Positions 43,978 through 59,747 of a DNA stretch of 64,000 nt are shown piece by piece. The notes below the pieces were generated by a model that saw only the letters and a list, made by a program, of their open reading frames with translations, ran no database searches and was not told the DNA's origin. The DNA comes from G963665925 sp963678925 (GTDB taxonomy: Bacteria; Bacillota; Clostridia; Peptostreptococcales; Acidaminobacteraceae): the NCBI GenBank assembly GCA_963678925.1, contig OY787533.1:1860001-1924000 (forward strand), written 5' to 3'. The position numbers were made by a program, and so were the translations under genes. How positions within the stretch are numbered: the stretch's first letter is position 1; each line of letters starts with the position of its first letter.

Positions 43978-45090
43978 TTGTATATCGATCAGCTATATTT
44001 GAAAAATTATCGCAATTATACAGCTGCAAATATTGAACTGAGTTCAAAGCTCAACATCTTCATTGGCAACAATGCTCAAGGCAAGACCAATCTGTTGGAA
44101 TCGATCTATGTCACTGGCTTTGGAAAATCTTTTAGAACCAACAGGGACAAGGACCTCTTAAAGATGGATGCTGAACATGCACAGATAAGGGTCCATGCGA
44201 AGAAAGCCTATACAGACGTCACTGTTGACTTCAGATTGAACAAACAGGCAGATAAGGATATACGGGTCAATGGAAACCGACTTCAAAAGAGAGCGGATTT
44301 ATTTGGCGCTCTCAATATTGTCCTGTTTTCTCCTGAAGACCTTAGACTGATCAAGGAGGGGCCTGCAGAGCGCAGAAGGTTCATTGACCGTGAACTCTCC
44401 CAAATCAGTCCCAAATACTGCAGAGGCATTATTGACTACATGCATATCATGGGGCAGAGAAATGAGCTTTTGAAGCAGATTTCCTTTAAGAAATCCATGG
44501 AAGCCATGGTGCCCATTTGGAATGAAAAGCTGGCGCAGGCAGGCACGGAAGTCATCCTTGCAAGACGAAAATTTCTATCGCGTCTTGGTGAAATGAGCAG
44601 GGACATACACTTTGGTATCACTGACGGAAAAGAGTCTTTAAAGATTGCGTATTTATCCAATATTACAGCAAAAAATACGGATGAATATGATACAATATAT
44701 ATGGCGTTTATGAATCGTTTGGAGGCAGCTTTTGAACGGGATGTAAAGCGCGGATATACCAGTGTTGGCCCGCATCGGGATGACCTGGGTATTTTTGTGA
44801 ACGAAATCGATATCAGACAGTTTGGATCTCAGGGACAGCAGCGGACCGCCGCACTTTCTCTCAGGCTTTCTGAGATTGAAATCATACGCGAGGAAGTTGG
44901 GGAATATCCCATTCTGCTCCTTGACGATGTCATGTCAGAACTGGACAGTAGACGTCAGAATGATTTGATCAGAACAATGAAGGACATTCAGACAATCATC
45001 ACGATTACGGATGTCGATTCCATTGACTCTGAGTATGTTAAAGCAGCTAGAGTTTTTCATGTAGATCAAGGATCGGCCACACAGCAGTAA
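43978..45090 (+). CDS. recF: DNA replication and repair protein RecF
   Basis: RecF is an ABC-type ATPase that helps load RecA at gaps. It has Walker A GNNAQGKTNLLESIY, the signature region FGSQGQQRTAALSLRL and Walker B ILLLDDVMSELD. I place the start at TTG 43978 (MYIDQLYLKNYRNY) behind AGGCGGTGA; this yields 370 residues, the family norm. The in-frame ATG at 43942 would overlap yaaA by 25 bases and lacks an RBS. Confidence 0.96.
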   Translation: MYIDQLYLKNYRNYTAANIELSSKLNIFIGNNAQGKTNLLESIYVTGFGKSFRTNRDKDLLKMDAEHAQIRVHAKKAYTDVTVDFRLNKQADKDIRVNGNRLQKRADLFGALNIVLFSPEDLRLIKEGPAERRRFIDRELSQISPKYCRGIIDYMHIMGQRNELLKQISFKKSMEAMVPIWNEKLAQAGTEVILARRKFLSRLGEMSRDIHFGITDGKESLKIAYLSNITAKNTDEYDTIYMAFMNRLEAAFERDVKRGYTSVGPHRDDLGIFVNEIDIRQFGSQGQQRTAALSLRLSEIEIIREEVGEYPILLLDDVMSELDSRRQNDLIRTMKDIQTIITITDVDSIDSEYVKAARVFHVDQGSATQQ

Positions 45091-45200
45091 TGTGAAGTGG
45101 TGATAAGGTCATCATGTAAAATATAGAAGTGTGAGTGATTTATTCCTGTCTGCATTATACGCATAGAGAGGAAAAATTCGAACGGTCGGGAGGTTTAGAC

Positions 45201-47117
<1,917 letters not shown>

Positions 47118-47129
47118 AGGTGTGTTTTA

Positions 47130-49655
47130 ATGAGTGATACTTACGATAGAGTAATAGGTATAGATATCCGGGAGGAAATGAAAAAATCCTATCTGGATTA
47201 CGCCATGAGCGTAATAGTAAGCCGTGCTCTTCCGGATGTACGCGACGGTCTAAAACCGGTTCATAGACGTATTCTTTATGCTATGAACGAACTTGGCTTT
47301 ACATCTGACAAGCAACATAGAAAGTCAGCACGTATCGTCGGTGAAGTACTTGGTAAGTACCATCCACATGGCGACTCATCAGTATACAATGCGATGGTTA
47401 GAATGGCGCAGGATTTCTCCATTCGCTATCAGCTTGTAGACGGTCATGGCAACTTCGGTTCCATCGACGGAGACAGTGCTGCGGCAATGCGTTATACTGA
47501 AGCGAAAATGACACGTCTTGCTTCAGAGCTTATGAAAGATATTGAAAAGGAAACCGTAGATTTCGGAACGAACTTTGATGAGACTGAAAAAGAGCCTCTT
47601 GTTCTACCGGCGCGTTTTCCAAACCTGCTTGTAAACGGATCCAACGGTATTGCCGTAGGTCTGGCAACATCAATTCCACCACACAACCTTTGTGAGGTTA
47701 TCGATGGTGTTGTAAGAATGATTGATGAACCTGAGACCGATGTTGAAGATCTTATTGAAATCATTAAAGGTCCTGACTTCCCAACAGGCGCAGAAATCAT
47801 GGGCATGGAGGCAATCAAGAAAGCATATAGAACAGGCAGAGGCCGTGTCCGTGTGCGTTCAAAAGCCGAAATTGAAGAAATCAGAAAAGGAAAGATGGCG
47901 ATTATCGTCACTGAAATTCCTTATCAGGTCAATAAGGCCAAAATGATAGAGGGTATTGCAGACCTGGTCCGCAATAAGAAAATTGACGGGATTACCGATC
48001 TGCGCGACGAGTCTAACAGAAATGGTATCCGAGTTGTTATTGAGCTGCGCAAGGATGTAAATCCAAATGTAGTCCTCAACAAGCTGTACAAGCATTCTCA
48101 GCTTCAGGGCACATATTCCCTGATTATGATTGCCCTTGTTGACAATCAGCCTAAGGTTCTGAACCTGTATGAAATTCTAAGCCATTATCTGAACCATCAG
48201 AAAGAAGTTGAGACACGTCGCGTTCAGTATGACCTGAAAAAGGCGGAGCAGCGTGCGCATATACTGGAAGGTCTTAGAATAGCTATCGACAATATCGATG
48301 AAGTCATCAAAACCATCAGAGGGTCCGAAAATACATCGACTGCCAAGGCAGCCCTTATGGAGCGTTTTGAGCTTTCTGACATCCAGGCACAGGCGATTCT
48401 TGACATGCGTCTTCAAAAGCTTACAGGACTGGAACGCGAAAAGGTTGAAACTGAATACCAGCAGGTTATGGCTACGATCAAAGAACTTCGTGCAATCCTG
48501 GCAGACGAAGGTCTGCTTATGGCGATCATCAAGGAAGATCTGATCAGAATCAGAGAACGTTATGGCGATGAACGTCGTACAGATATCACATTTGATATTG
48601 ATGAAATCGATATTGAAGATATGATTGAGCAGGAAGAAGTTGTCGTGACGCTTACACATGACGGTTATATCAAGCGTGTATCGGCGAGTACATATCAGAG
48701 TCAGAAGCGTGGCGGCCGCGGCAAGCAGGGCATGTCTACAAAAGAAGAGGATTCGGTCGATCAGATCTACACCATGTCGACGCATGATACCCTTCTTGTC
48801 TTTACTAGCTTCGGCAAAATGTACAGACTGAAGACATACGAAATTCCTGATGGCAGCAGAATCTCCAAGGGATCGAACATTGTAAACCTTATTCAGCTTG
48901 AGCCTGAGGAAACGGTTAAGACAATGATTCCTGTTCAGGGATTCAATTCAGGTTATCTTGTATTTGCCACAAAACGCGGTACCATTAAGAAGACATCCCT
49001 CAGCAAGCTGGATTCCAATAGAAAATCAGGTCTGATTGCAATCAATCTCAATGTTGGAGACGAACTGATTAACATTATGGAAACCACAGGGGATGATGAG
49101 CTGATTATCGTCAGCAAGAACGGCAAATCAATCCGATTCCATGAGAATGACGTTCGAGAAATGGGACGTACAGCAACAGGCGTACGTGGTATTCAACTGG
49201 ATGAAGATGATGAAGTTGTTGTAATGGAACGTGTAGAAGAAGACTCAAATCTGCTCGTAGTCAGCGAGTTTGGATATGGCAAGCAGACGCCTATTGAAGA
49301 ATATCGCATTCAGACACGTGGCGGCAAAGGCATAAAGACATACAACATTACGGATAAGACCGGTGTACTCATTGGTGCGCAGATTGTTCATCCTGGTGAT
49401 GAAATCATGATTATCAATAACATCGGTGTACTGATTCGTCTGAGCGTTGATGATATTTCAACGATGGGACGATCGACATCGGGTGTTACTCTGATGCGTA
49501 CCAAGGATGACAGTATGCTTGTTTCCATTGCAAAGGTTCATGATACGGATGACGAGGATGAACTTGAAGGTGAAGATCTAGCTTCTGACAATCCAGAGGA
49601 TTCTGCAGAAGAGGCGAATGCTGAAAGCACATCAGAAGCATCTGATGAAGCGTAA
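47130..49655 (+). CDS. gyrA: DNA gyrase subunit A
   Basis: GyrA is the DNA-cleaving half of gyrase. The active tyrosine is in AAAMRYTEAKM; the quinolone region reads HPHGDSSVYNAMVRMAQ. Six C-terminal beta-pinwheel blades follow, with the GyrA box QKRGGRGKQGM near residue 525. The tail (about 810-841) is acidic. 841 residues, full length. It begins 12 bases after gyrB, so both subunits are made from one transcript; a strong terminator follows. Confidence 0.98.
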   Translation: MSDTYDRVIGIDIREEMKKSYLDYAMSVIVSRALPDVRDGLKPVHRRILYAMNELGFTSDKQHRKSARIVGEVLGKYHPHGDSSVYNAMVRMAQDFSIRYQLVDGHGNFGSIDGDSAAAMRYTEAKMTRLASELMKDIEKETVDFGTNFDETEKEPLVLPARFPNLLVNGSNGIAVGLATSIPPHNLCEVIDGVVRMIDEPETDVEDLIEIIKGPDFPTGAEIMGMEAIKKAYRTGRGRVRVRSKAEIEEIRKGKMAIIVTEIPYQVNKAKMIEGIADLVRNKKIDGITDLRDESNRNGIRVVIELRKDVNPNVVLNKLYKHSQLQGTYSLIMIALVDNQPKVLNLYEILSHYLNHQKEVETRRVQYDLKKAEQRAHILEGLRIAIDNIDEVIKTIRGSENTSTAKAALMERFELSDIQAQAILDMRLQKLTGLEREKVETEYQQVMATIKELRAILADEGLLMAIIKEDLIRIRERYGDERRTDITFDIDEIDIEDMIEQEEVVVTLTHDGYIKRVSASTYQSQKRGGRGKQGMSTKEEDSVDQIYTMSTHDTLLVFTSFGKMYRLKTYEIPDGSRISKGSNIVNLIQLEPEETVKTMIPVQGFNSGYLVFATKRGTIKKTSLSKLDSNRKSGLIAINLNVGDELINIMETTGDDELIIVSKNGKSIRFHENDVREMGRTATGVRGIQLDEDDEVVVMERVEEDSNLLVVSEFGYGKQTPIEEYRIQTRGGKGIKTYNITDKTGVLIGAQIVHPGDEIMIINNIGVLIRLSVDDISTMGRSTSGVTLMRTKDDSMLVSIAKVHDTDDEDELEGEDLASDNPEDSAEEANAESTSEASDEA

Positions 49656-49754
49656 AATCACCTTAAAGGCCTTTTCAGGGCATATTAATAATCTTTATAT
49701 AAGTTCTGAATAAGAGCATTTTCAATGGTTTCACATGAATAATGACATATTTGA

Positions 49755-49790
49755 AAGCCTTCCACCTGATTTAAGTGGAAGGCTTTTTGC
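49755..49790 (+). terminator. Terminator of gyrB-gyrA
   Basis: AAGCCTTCCAC / GTGGAAGGCTT 11-bp stem followed by TTTGC on the plus strand, 100 bases after gyrA. Confidence 0.85.
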
Positions 49791-49867
49791 ATTTACATGT
49801 TTAAAGCATACCAGGAAGGGAATATTAACAATATAGCCCCCTTTAATATATTTGATTCGAGTTGTCA

Positions 49868-49896
49868 GGAGTCTTTTTTAAGACTCCATTTTTTTT
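49868..49896 (+). terminator. Second plus-strand terminator behind gyrA
   Basis: GGAGTCTT / AAGACTCC 8-bp stem followed by ATTTTTTTT. A backup terminator; no gene lies between it and the first one. It directly abuts a Noc-box-like palindrome. Confidence 0.75.
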
Positions 49897-49906
49897 CCCG
49901 GGAAAA
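49893..49906. promoter_or_regulatory. Candidate Noc-binding site
   Basis: TTTTCCCGGGAAAA is a perfect 14-bp palindrome. Its central 12 bases equal those of the B. subtilis Noc box ATTTCCCGGGAAAT. A noc gene is present at 33188-33967. Confidence 0.6.
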
Positions 49907-49934
49907 GTGGAAAGTGACATCCAAACTGCATACG

Positions 49935-49969
49935 AAAAGCGCCCTATATAGAAATAAGGCGCTTTTTTT
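49935..49969. terminator. Bidirectional terminator between gyrA and the convergent membrane-protein gene
   Basis: AAAGCGCC / GGCGCTTT stem with T7 on the plus strand and TTTTCG on the minus strand, 5 bases after the convergent gene's stop. Confidence 0.75.
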
Positions 49970-49973
49970 ACGT

Positions 49974-51605
49974 TTATATAATCGAATATGGCAGGAAGAA
50001 ACAAATGTGAACCAGCAAATCAAGAATTACATAGAAAGTAATCTGCTTTAGAAAATGATCGTTCTTTCCAACCCGAGTCCTGTTTCTCAGAAGATATACT
50101 GAAAATGTCATGGCACTTAATATGAAAAGTGCCGACCAGTGTGCCACAGGTGCAACCAGAAAGCGCGGCCACAGGTTATCTGCGGTGAAGAAGGGGAACA
50201 GATCGAACCCGAAAGTATAGAGTTTGCTGAGTATGAAGACAGCAAATATGATTACAGTCATCTTGTGTTTGTTCTGCTCTGCCCAGTTCAGCTTAAACAT
50301 GAGGATTGGCGCAGTAATGACAAGCAGTGGCAGTATGATGGTCATCAGAGGCGGTATGCCTGCGAGAATCAGCGCAGGATAGGTTGTTATCGTACGCATG
50401 AAAATATCAAACAGTGTTTCAGCCGAGTAATCTCGACTTGCAGCGATGAGCTTTGGATCACTGGAAGCCATATAGACGATGTTGTCGGTATCCGTCTGTT
50501 CATTGTAAATCAGGTAGTCATAGCTGCCCAGGTGAAGATATGATGGTTTGACCGAGCTTCTTTCAGATTTTGTGAGCTGAATGAACTCATCGGTGCCATG
50601 GGTTGTCTTGTATAAATTAGGATAGGCTTGAATGCCTTTTGCAATTTCCGTTCTGCCCAAATTGGTAGCCCAGAAATTGATAAGATAGCTTAGGCTGCCA
50701 TTATCCTCTTCAATAAGATAAGGAATGGCTTCGTATGTATCGACCTCATAACCGCTATGGGAAAAGTCTGAGGGGTTATGTTGGTTCAAAATGAAGAAAT
50801 CCACGTAATTTGTAATAAAACGCATATGCTTCATTGTTGAAATGATAATTGTTTCATCGCCGACAGAAGCCATAGTCACATTGATTGGCTTGATTGCGCT
50901 GAGTGAAGGCAAGATGTAGAGCTGGTGCGTCTGATCTCCTGCAGCACTGGATGTAAAAGTATCGAGGTGATAAGTGCTGCCCTTCATGGTAATGGCCGAA
51001 ATGAAGTAGTCGTTATCTTGCTTGCTGATTTCAGCAAGTTCGATACGTCCGTCAAATTCCGGCGAGAAGCGTTTGATCAAGTCATGGTCAACATAGGCCA
51101 CTTCTGTGTGATTGAATGCTGTGACGTGGTCCTTTGTAAGTTTGAAGTCCATATTTTCAAGGACCATGGTTTTCGAGTCCTTGAGTTCAAAGGAAAATGG
51201 GTCTATATTCATGAATGTGATTTCAGACTGTGCTTCAGAAAGGATAATAAGCTTAAGTCTGTCTTCTGAATAGGTTCCCGTTACTTCTGAAGCTGCGCTT
51301 TCAAGACTAAGGGTCTTGCTGTTGACTTGTTCTGCGGAAGTTGTGAATGTTTTCAGGGTCAAGTCATTGTCAATGACATTGATATTGATGAAGGTATTGT
51401 CATCGATGCCAAGGGCCAGCGTATTGTTGGAAGAAAGACTTTCAAAATCCATTTTGGGCTTATAGGCGTCTATTTCAATTGGATTGGACCAATTGTCACT
51501 TGGCAGCTTTACCTGTTCCTCATAGATGAAGATAAAGAGTGAGGAAAAAATAAAAATGACCATAAGGCCAATCAGTATTCTCCAAGGTTGTAGTTTTTTC
51601 AGCAT
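49974..51605 (-). CDS. Unrecognised membrane protein with large outer domain
   Basis: I do not recognise this protein of about 543 residues. Layout: a membrane segment near the N-terminus (about 10-28), a 370-residue strand-rich outer domain (30-405) that looks propeller-like, then four hydrophobic segments (about 410-440, 450-470, 490-515, 525-540). The start at 51605 (MLKKLQPWRILIG) has GGAGAGG just upstream. It is monocistronic and convergent with gyrA. A secreted sensor or transport role is possible but unsupported. Confidence 0.75.
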   Translation of the reverse strand: MLKKLQPWRILIGLMVIFIFSSLFIFIYEEQVKLPSDNWSNPIEIDAYKPKMDFESLSSNNTLALGIDDNTFININVIDNDLTLKTFTTSAEQVNSKTLSLESAASEVTGTYSEDRLKLIILSEAQSEITFMNIDPFSFELKDSKTMVLENMDFKLTKDHVTAFNHTEVAYVDHDLIKRFSPEFDGRIELAEISKQDNDYFISAITMKGSTYHLDTFTSSAAGDQTHQLYILPSLSAIKPINVTMASVGDETIIISTMKHMRFITNYVDFFILNQHNPSDFSHSGYEVDTYEAIPYLIEEDNGSLSYLINFWATNLGRTEIAKGIQAYPNLYKTTHGTDEFIQLTKSERSSVKPSYLHLGSYDYLIYNEQTDTDNIVYMASSDPKLIAASRDYSAETLFDIFMRTITTYPALILAGIPPLMTIILPLLVITAPILMFKLNWAEQNKHKMTVIIFAVFILSKLYTFGFDLFPFFTADNLWPRFLVAPVAHWSALFILSAMTFSVYLLRNRTRVGKNDHFLKQITFYVILDLLVHICFFLPYSII

Positions 51606-51790
51606 GAGACCTCTCCATTCCAATTAATGCAAGTTTATTTTGATAGATGCATTAATATTTTGACTTTAAAATTATTATAACGTGAAAGTTGTTGCATTTG
51701 GTTAAAAAAATAATAACAAACAATTAATATTTGTTAATATTCTGAATAAATAAGCAAATATGGCTAGTGTGAAATTTTTTCAATGATTTT

Positions 51791-51819
51791 TTGTCTTCCG
51801 TCAGTCGTTCTAGTATAAT
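51791..51819 (+). promoter_or_regulatory. Housekeeping-type promoter of rsbV-rsbW-sigB
   Basis: TTGTCT, a 17-base spacer, then TATAAT (51814-51819). A GTTCTAG element touches the -10 (51807-51813), and another copy forms an inverted pair at 51880-51886 / 51902-51908 in the leader. No other gene lies in the 345-base gap upstream of rsbV. Confidence 0.7.
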
Positions 51820-51950
51820 GATATTAAATCTTATAAAAATCAAATTATTGTTTAGTCGTAGAATATGTCAGGTAAGAATGTTCTAGACATGATTTTTTGA
51901 CCTAGAACAATAATTAACCGCAATAAAATTATATTAAAGGGGGCAGCTAT

Positions 51951-52265
51951 ATGTCGCTGAAAATGAATAAGCAATTTCAGGACATGGATCAGTTTTGGTC
52001 TATCGAGTTGATTGGTGATGTTGATATTCAGACATCAGGCAGATTAAAAGAGGAATTGAACCAGTTACTTGACCAGAGAGAGTGTGACATCGATATTGAT
52101 TGTTCGAACCTGAGCTATATTGATTCAACGGGTCTGGGTGTATTAATTGGAGTTTTGAAGCGTGTCAAAAAGAATGAGAATGAAATCTTGATTTCAAATG
52201 CACAGCAAAATATTCTCAAGCTGTTGAAAATTACAGGACTGGACAAGATCTTTGTCATGAAGTAA
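51951..52265 (+). CDS. rsbV: Anti-anti-sigma factor, RsbV-like STAS protein
   Basis: The 104-residue STAS protein has the phosphorylation loop SYIDSTGLGVLIG; Ser59 is the likely target of the neighbouring kinase. Unphosphorylated RsbV binds RsbW and frees SigB. RBS AAAGGGGGCAGC. It is the first gene of a three-gene unit, 39 bases before rsbW. SpoIIAA of the sigF operon is the alternative, but the downstream sigma factor favours the SigB type. Confidence 0.9.
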   Translation: MSLKMNKQFQDMDQFWSIELIGDVDIQTSGRLKEELNQLLDQRECDIDIDCSNLSYIDSTGLGVLIGVLKRVKKNENEILISNAQQNILKLLKITGLDKIFVMK

Positions 52266-52304
52266 TTCAAATTTTGTAATAATTAAAAAGGGTGGACGAT
52301 TTGT

Positions 52305-52706
52305 ATGAATGATTGCATTTCATTGACATTGCCTACGAAATCAGAGTATGTCAGCGTAGCCAGACTGACAGCTTCAGTCGTAGCGAACAACATGGGATTT
52401 GATATCGAATCTATTGAAGATATTAAAGTGGCTGTTGGTGAAGCTTGCAATAATGTAGTATTGCATGGCGCTTGCGAGAGTGATTTCAAAATAAGCTTCA
52501 TTATTGAAAACAGTGAGTTTGTAGTAGAAGTAAATGACAGTGGTAATGGGTTTAGAGTTGATAATTATAATGAACCGGACCTACTTAATCCAGGTGAAAA
52601 TGGACTCGGAATATTCATTATGAAATCATTGATGGATGATGTAACTGTTAACTCAGAATTGGGTCAAGGCACAATGATCCGTATGATAAAGAGACTCGTT
52701 GTTTAA
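52305..52706 (+). CDS. rsbW: Anti-sigma factor serine kinase, RsbW-like
   Basis: The 133-residue GHKL ATPase has the N box GEACNNVVLHGA, G1 VNDSGNGF and G2 GENGLGIFIMKSLMD. It should hold SigB and phosphorylate RsbV. The order rsbV-rsbW-sigB matches the Bacillus partner-switch core without the upstream stressosome genes. The RBS AAAGGGTGGAC lies upstream. Confidence 0.9.
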   Translation: MNDCISLTLPTKSEYVSVARLTASVVANNMGFDIESIEDIKVAVGEACNNVVLHGACESDFKISFIIENSEFVVEVNDSGNGFRVDNYNEPDLLNPGENGLGIFIMKSLMDDVTVNSELGQGTMIRMIKRLVV

Positions 52707-52766
52707 CGCGTTACATAAAAATTAGAAAGTTGACGCGGATACTTGGGTTTATCAGGGGCTGATATT

Positions 52767-53576
52767 ATGACTAGTCAAAAAATCTCCAGCAATAAGGATA
52801 TTGACTTACATAGCATGGAGAGTATTAAAGATATTGACAGTAAGGTACTGTTTAAAATGTACAAGGAATCAAAGGACATTGATATACGCAATGAGCTGAT
52901 TCACAGATATATGTACATTACAGAGATACTGTCCAAGAAGTATGTGAATAAAGGTATTGATTATGAAGATATCTATCAGGTGGCCTCTCTAGGTCTTATA
53001 TATGCGATTGAACGGTATGATGTGGATCGCGGATTTGAATTTTCAAGTTTTGCGACACCAACTATTATTGGAGAAATCAAAAAGTATTTTAGAGATAAGG
53101 GCTGGTCTGTCAGGGTTCCAAGACGTATACAGGAGCTCAGTAAGAAAATCAATGTGGCAAAAAGCAAGTTGCAGCAAGATTTGCAGCGCGTGCCTAAAAT
53201 TGAAGATATTGCCGAGTATCTCTCATGTACAGAGGAACAGGTTATTGAGGCAATGGAAGCATCACAGGTATACACGCCAAAATCTCTGGATATCAGCTAT
53301 GACAGCAGTGGTGATGACAAAGATATTCAACTGCTGGATATCATTGGTGAAGATGATAAGTATTTCGATGTCATTGAGAATCGTGACTTTATAGAGAAGT
53401 GCATGGAAAAACTCAATGAGGTGGAGCTCAAAATCATTCGGGATCGTTTCTTTGAGAGCAAGACGCAAATTCAGGTTGCAAACGAACTTGATGTCTCACA
53501 GATGACTGTATCCAGAATGGAGAAGAAAATCATCAAGAAATTTAGAAAAGAATATAAGAAGCTTACTGAAATATAA
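52767..53576 (+). CDS. sigB: RNA polymerase sigma factor, SigB type
   Basis: A group 3 sigma factor of about 269 residues. Region 2 carries DIYQVASLGLIYAIERYD and FSSFATPTIIGEIKKYFRDK; region 3 begins VRVPRRIQELSKKINVAK; region 4 HTH is TQIQVANELDVSQMTVSRME. The ATG at 52767 follows CAGGGGCTGATATT. Region 3 matches SigB better than SigF. Partner genes rsbV and rsbW precede it and a terminator follows. Regulon and trigger cannot be inferred. Confidence 0.9.
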   Translation: MTSQKISSNKDIDLHSMESIKDIDSKVLFKMYKESKDIDIRNELIHRYMYITEILSKKYVNKGIDYEDIYQVASLGLIYAIERYDVDRGFEFSSFATPTIIGEIKKYFRDKGWSVRVPRRIQELSKKINVAKSKLQQDLQRVPKIEDIAEYLSCTEEQVIEAMEASQVYTPKSLDISYDSSGDDKDIQLLDIIGEDDKYFDVIENRDFIEKCMEKLNEVELKIIRDRFFESKTQIQVANELDVSQMTVSRMEKKIIKKFRKEYKKLTEI

Positions 53577-53581
53577 GCATG

Positions 53582-53617
53582 AAAAAATCCCCTTTATCTT
53601 TAATGAAGGGGATTTTT
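53582..53617 (+). terminator. Terminator of the sigB operon
   Basis: AAATCCCCTT / AAGGGGATTT stem followed by TTTA, directly after the sigB stop. Confidence 0.85.
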
Positions 53618-54029
53618 ATGTCAGGTTTAGAAAATAACAAAGCCCATTTTCTTTTTAAAACGCGTCAGAAGATCTTTCTAAATCTCTCTTGCATGCTTTG
53701 CACCCTCTTTGACATTTTTGCAGTAGGATCATCCAGTGAAATGATACGCGCTCCAACCTTGCTTATTATAGGTTCTGAGGAACAGTAACAGAATGTAAGT
53801 CAACAACACAGTGGAAACAATTCTTATAATATTGGGAGTTCAAAGACTCAACTTATCGGCAGAATCTCCTAAAGTATCTTAGAATACCCCAAAATATAAG
53901 AGGTGAAAATACATTAAATTCCATGATTACGGATGTTAATTCTGGGTTATATATAGGAAGCGACACGGTAACAAAAAGCAAGTGATAGATAACCGAGTTT
54001 TTAGAATATTTTTTCTTTAAAAAAGAGGG

Positions 54030-54058
54030 TTGACGCTCACTGGCTCGGGTGCTATTAT
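54030..54058 (+). promoter_or_regulatory. rRNA promoter P1
   Basis: TTGACG, 17-base spacer, TATTAT. The first of two promoters in the otherwise gene-free 815-base stretch (53577-54391) before 16S; nothing else was recognised in 53618-54029. Confidence 0.8.
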
Positions 54059-54157
54059 AGTCAAGTACCGCTTGAGGGCAGTACGGTCAGCACAGCAAAC
54101 AAAACGATTTCGAGAAATGTTGATAGCAAGTCATCGGAAAAAAGTTTTAAAAAGTGC

Positions 54158-54190
54158 TTGACACGAAACACTGAAAAGTGTTATGATAAT
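54158..54190 (+). promoter_or_regulatory. rRNA promoter P2
   Basis: TTGACA at 54158-54163 and TATGAT at 54182-54187 (18-base spacer; GATAAT at 54185 is an alternative -10). Confidence 0.75.
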
Positions 54191-54243
54191 TGAGTCGCCG
54201 GTTGGTGACGTAAACCAAATTTAACATTAAATTGTTGAGTTTC

Positions 54244-54262
54244 CGGTCTTTGAAAATTAAAC
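54244..54262 (+). promoter_or_regulatory. boxA-like antitermination element
   Basis: GGTCTTTGAAAATTAAACAG resembles the rRNA boxA region; it lies between P2 and 16S. Confidence 0.5.
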
Positions 54263-54391
54263 AGTATAGAATTAACACGTTCAATTCTTTTACCGCATCA
54301 AGACAAGGTCTAGATGCACCAAAGATTCGTAACGGATGATAATGATTAATTAGTCAGATTCATCTGAGCGATCAAAAACATTTGAAACATT

Positions 54392-55933
<1,542 letters not shown>

Positions 55934-55994
55934 CGTACTCTATACTGTTTAATTTTGAGAGACCGAAAGTCTCTAAATAACATGTGAAGCACAT

Positions 55995-56070
55995 GGGGGT
56001 ATAGCTCAGCTGGGAGAGCACCTGCCTTGCACGCAGGGGGTCGCAAGTTCGAATCTTGTTACCTCCACCA
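55995..56070 (+). tRNA. tRNA-Ala (TGC) in the 16S-23S spacer
   Basis: The acceptor GGGGGTA pairs with TACCTCC (one wobble); the anticodon loop CTTGCAC gives TGC; CCA is encoded. It is the only tRNA in the spacer; 56071-56385 is leader sequence for 23S processing with no gene. Confidence 0.97.
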
Positions 56071-56385
56071 TTTTCGCTTTTTAGCGAATAACTTCACAGA
56101 TTGCACCTTGAAAACTGCATATGAATTAGAAGACGAAAACGTATCAAACCAAAAATGAAGTATAAACTAAGTTTTAGGGAAGATACAGTTTCACTGAGGT
56201 AAACAAACTCAAACTCGAATTATAAATACTCATTGATTAATAATCAGAGAACAGTTTATCAAGACGAAACAGTCGCTTTCAGATCGAGGCGCACGAAGGA
56301 AGAGGGAAGGCGCGTATAACATACGCAACTGACTGATGACAGAGTAGCAACGAAGAGCTGGAAGATGAATGTGAGTCGTTAAATT

Positions 56386-59300
<2,915 letters not shown>

Positions 59301-59382
59301 TAAGAATTTGGGTCAAACCAAAGTGAAACATACGTCTTTTAAGATCATGTGCAGTTTTGAAGGAGCAATTCTTCATAAGAAA

Positions 59383-59498
59383 TCCGGTGACGATGGCGAA
59401 GAGGTCACACCTGTTTCCATTCCGAACACAGCAGTTAAGCTCTTCTGCGCCGATGGTACTTGGGGGGAAGCCCCCTGGGAGAGTAGGTCGTCGCCGGT
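59383..59498 (+). rRNA. 5S ribosomal RNA
   Basis: About 116 nt; TCCGGTGACGATGG pairs with TCGTCGCCGG, and the loop region CCGAACACAGCAGTTAAGC is typical. 82 bases after 23S. Confidence 0.97.
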
Positions 59499-59579
59499 TT
59501 CTTTATAAAATTTATCGCGAGAGCGAGAATATACATTCTGCCTCGTGGCAGATTTTTTAATTTAAAGAAAAACACACAT

Positions 59580-59664
59580 GCGGGTGTGGCGGAATTGGCA
59601 GACGCGCCAGATTTAGGTTCTGGTGTCAATAGACGTGGGGGTTCAAGTCCCTCCACCCGCACCA
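59580..59664 (+). tRNA. tRNA-Leu (TAG)
   Basis: GCGGGTG / CACCCGC acceptor, anticodon loop TTTAGGT giving TAG, long class II variable arm, CCA encoded. Follows 5S in the same transcript. Confidence 0.96.
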
Positions 59665-59670
59665 TATTTT

Positions 59671-59745
59671 GCGGAAGTGGCTCAGTGGTAGAGCATCGCC
59701 TTGCCAAGGCGAGGGTCGCGAGTTCGAATCTCGTCTTCCGCTCCA
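59671..59745 (+). tRNA. tRNA-Gly (GCC)
   Basis: GCGGAAG / CTTCCGC acceptor, anticodon loop TTGCCAA giving GCC, CCA encoded. Last gene of the rRNA operon. Confidence 0.97.
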
Positions 59746-59747
59746 GT

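Noticed and set aside
49797..50051. 84-codon plus-strand frame behind gyrA
   Set aside because: Runs through two terminators and into the opposite membrane-protein gene.
51951..53576. Sporulation operon spoIIAA-spoIIAB-sigF
   Set aside because: Same gene order, but region 3 of the sigma factor and the short STAS protein match the SigB/RsbVW type better; not fully excluded.
53579..53788. 69-codon plus-strand frame after sigB
   Set aside because: Begins inside the sigB terminator hairpin and has no RBS.
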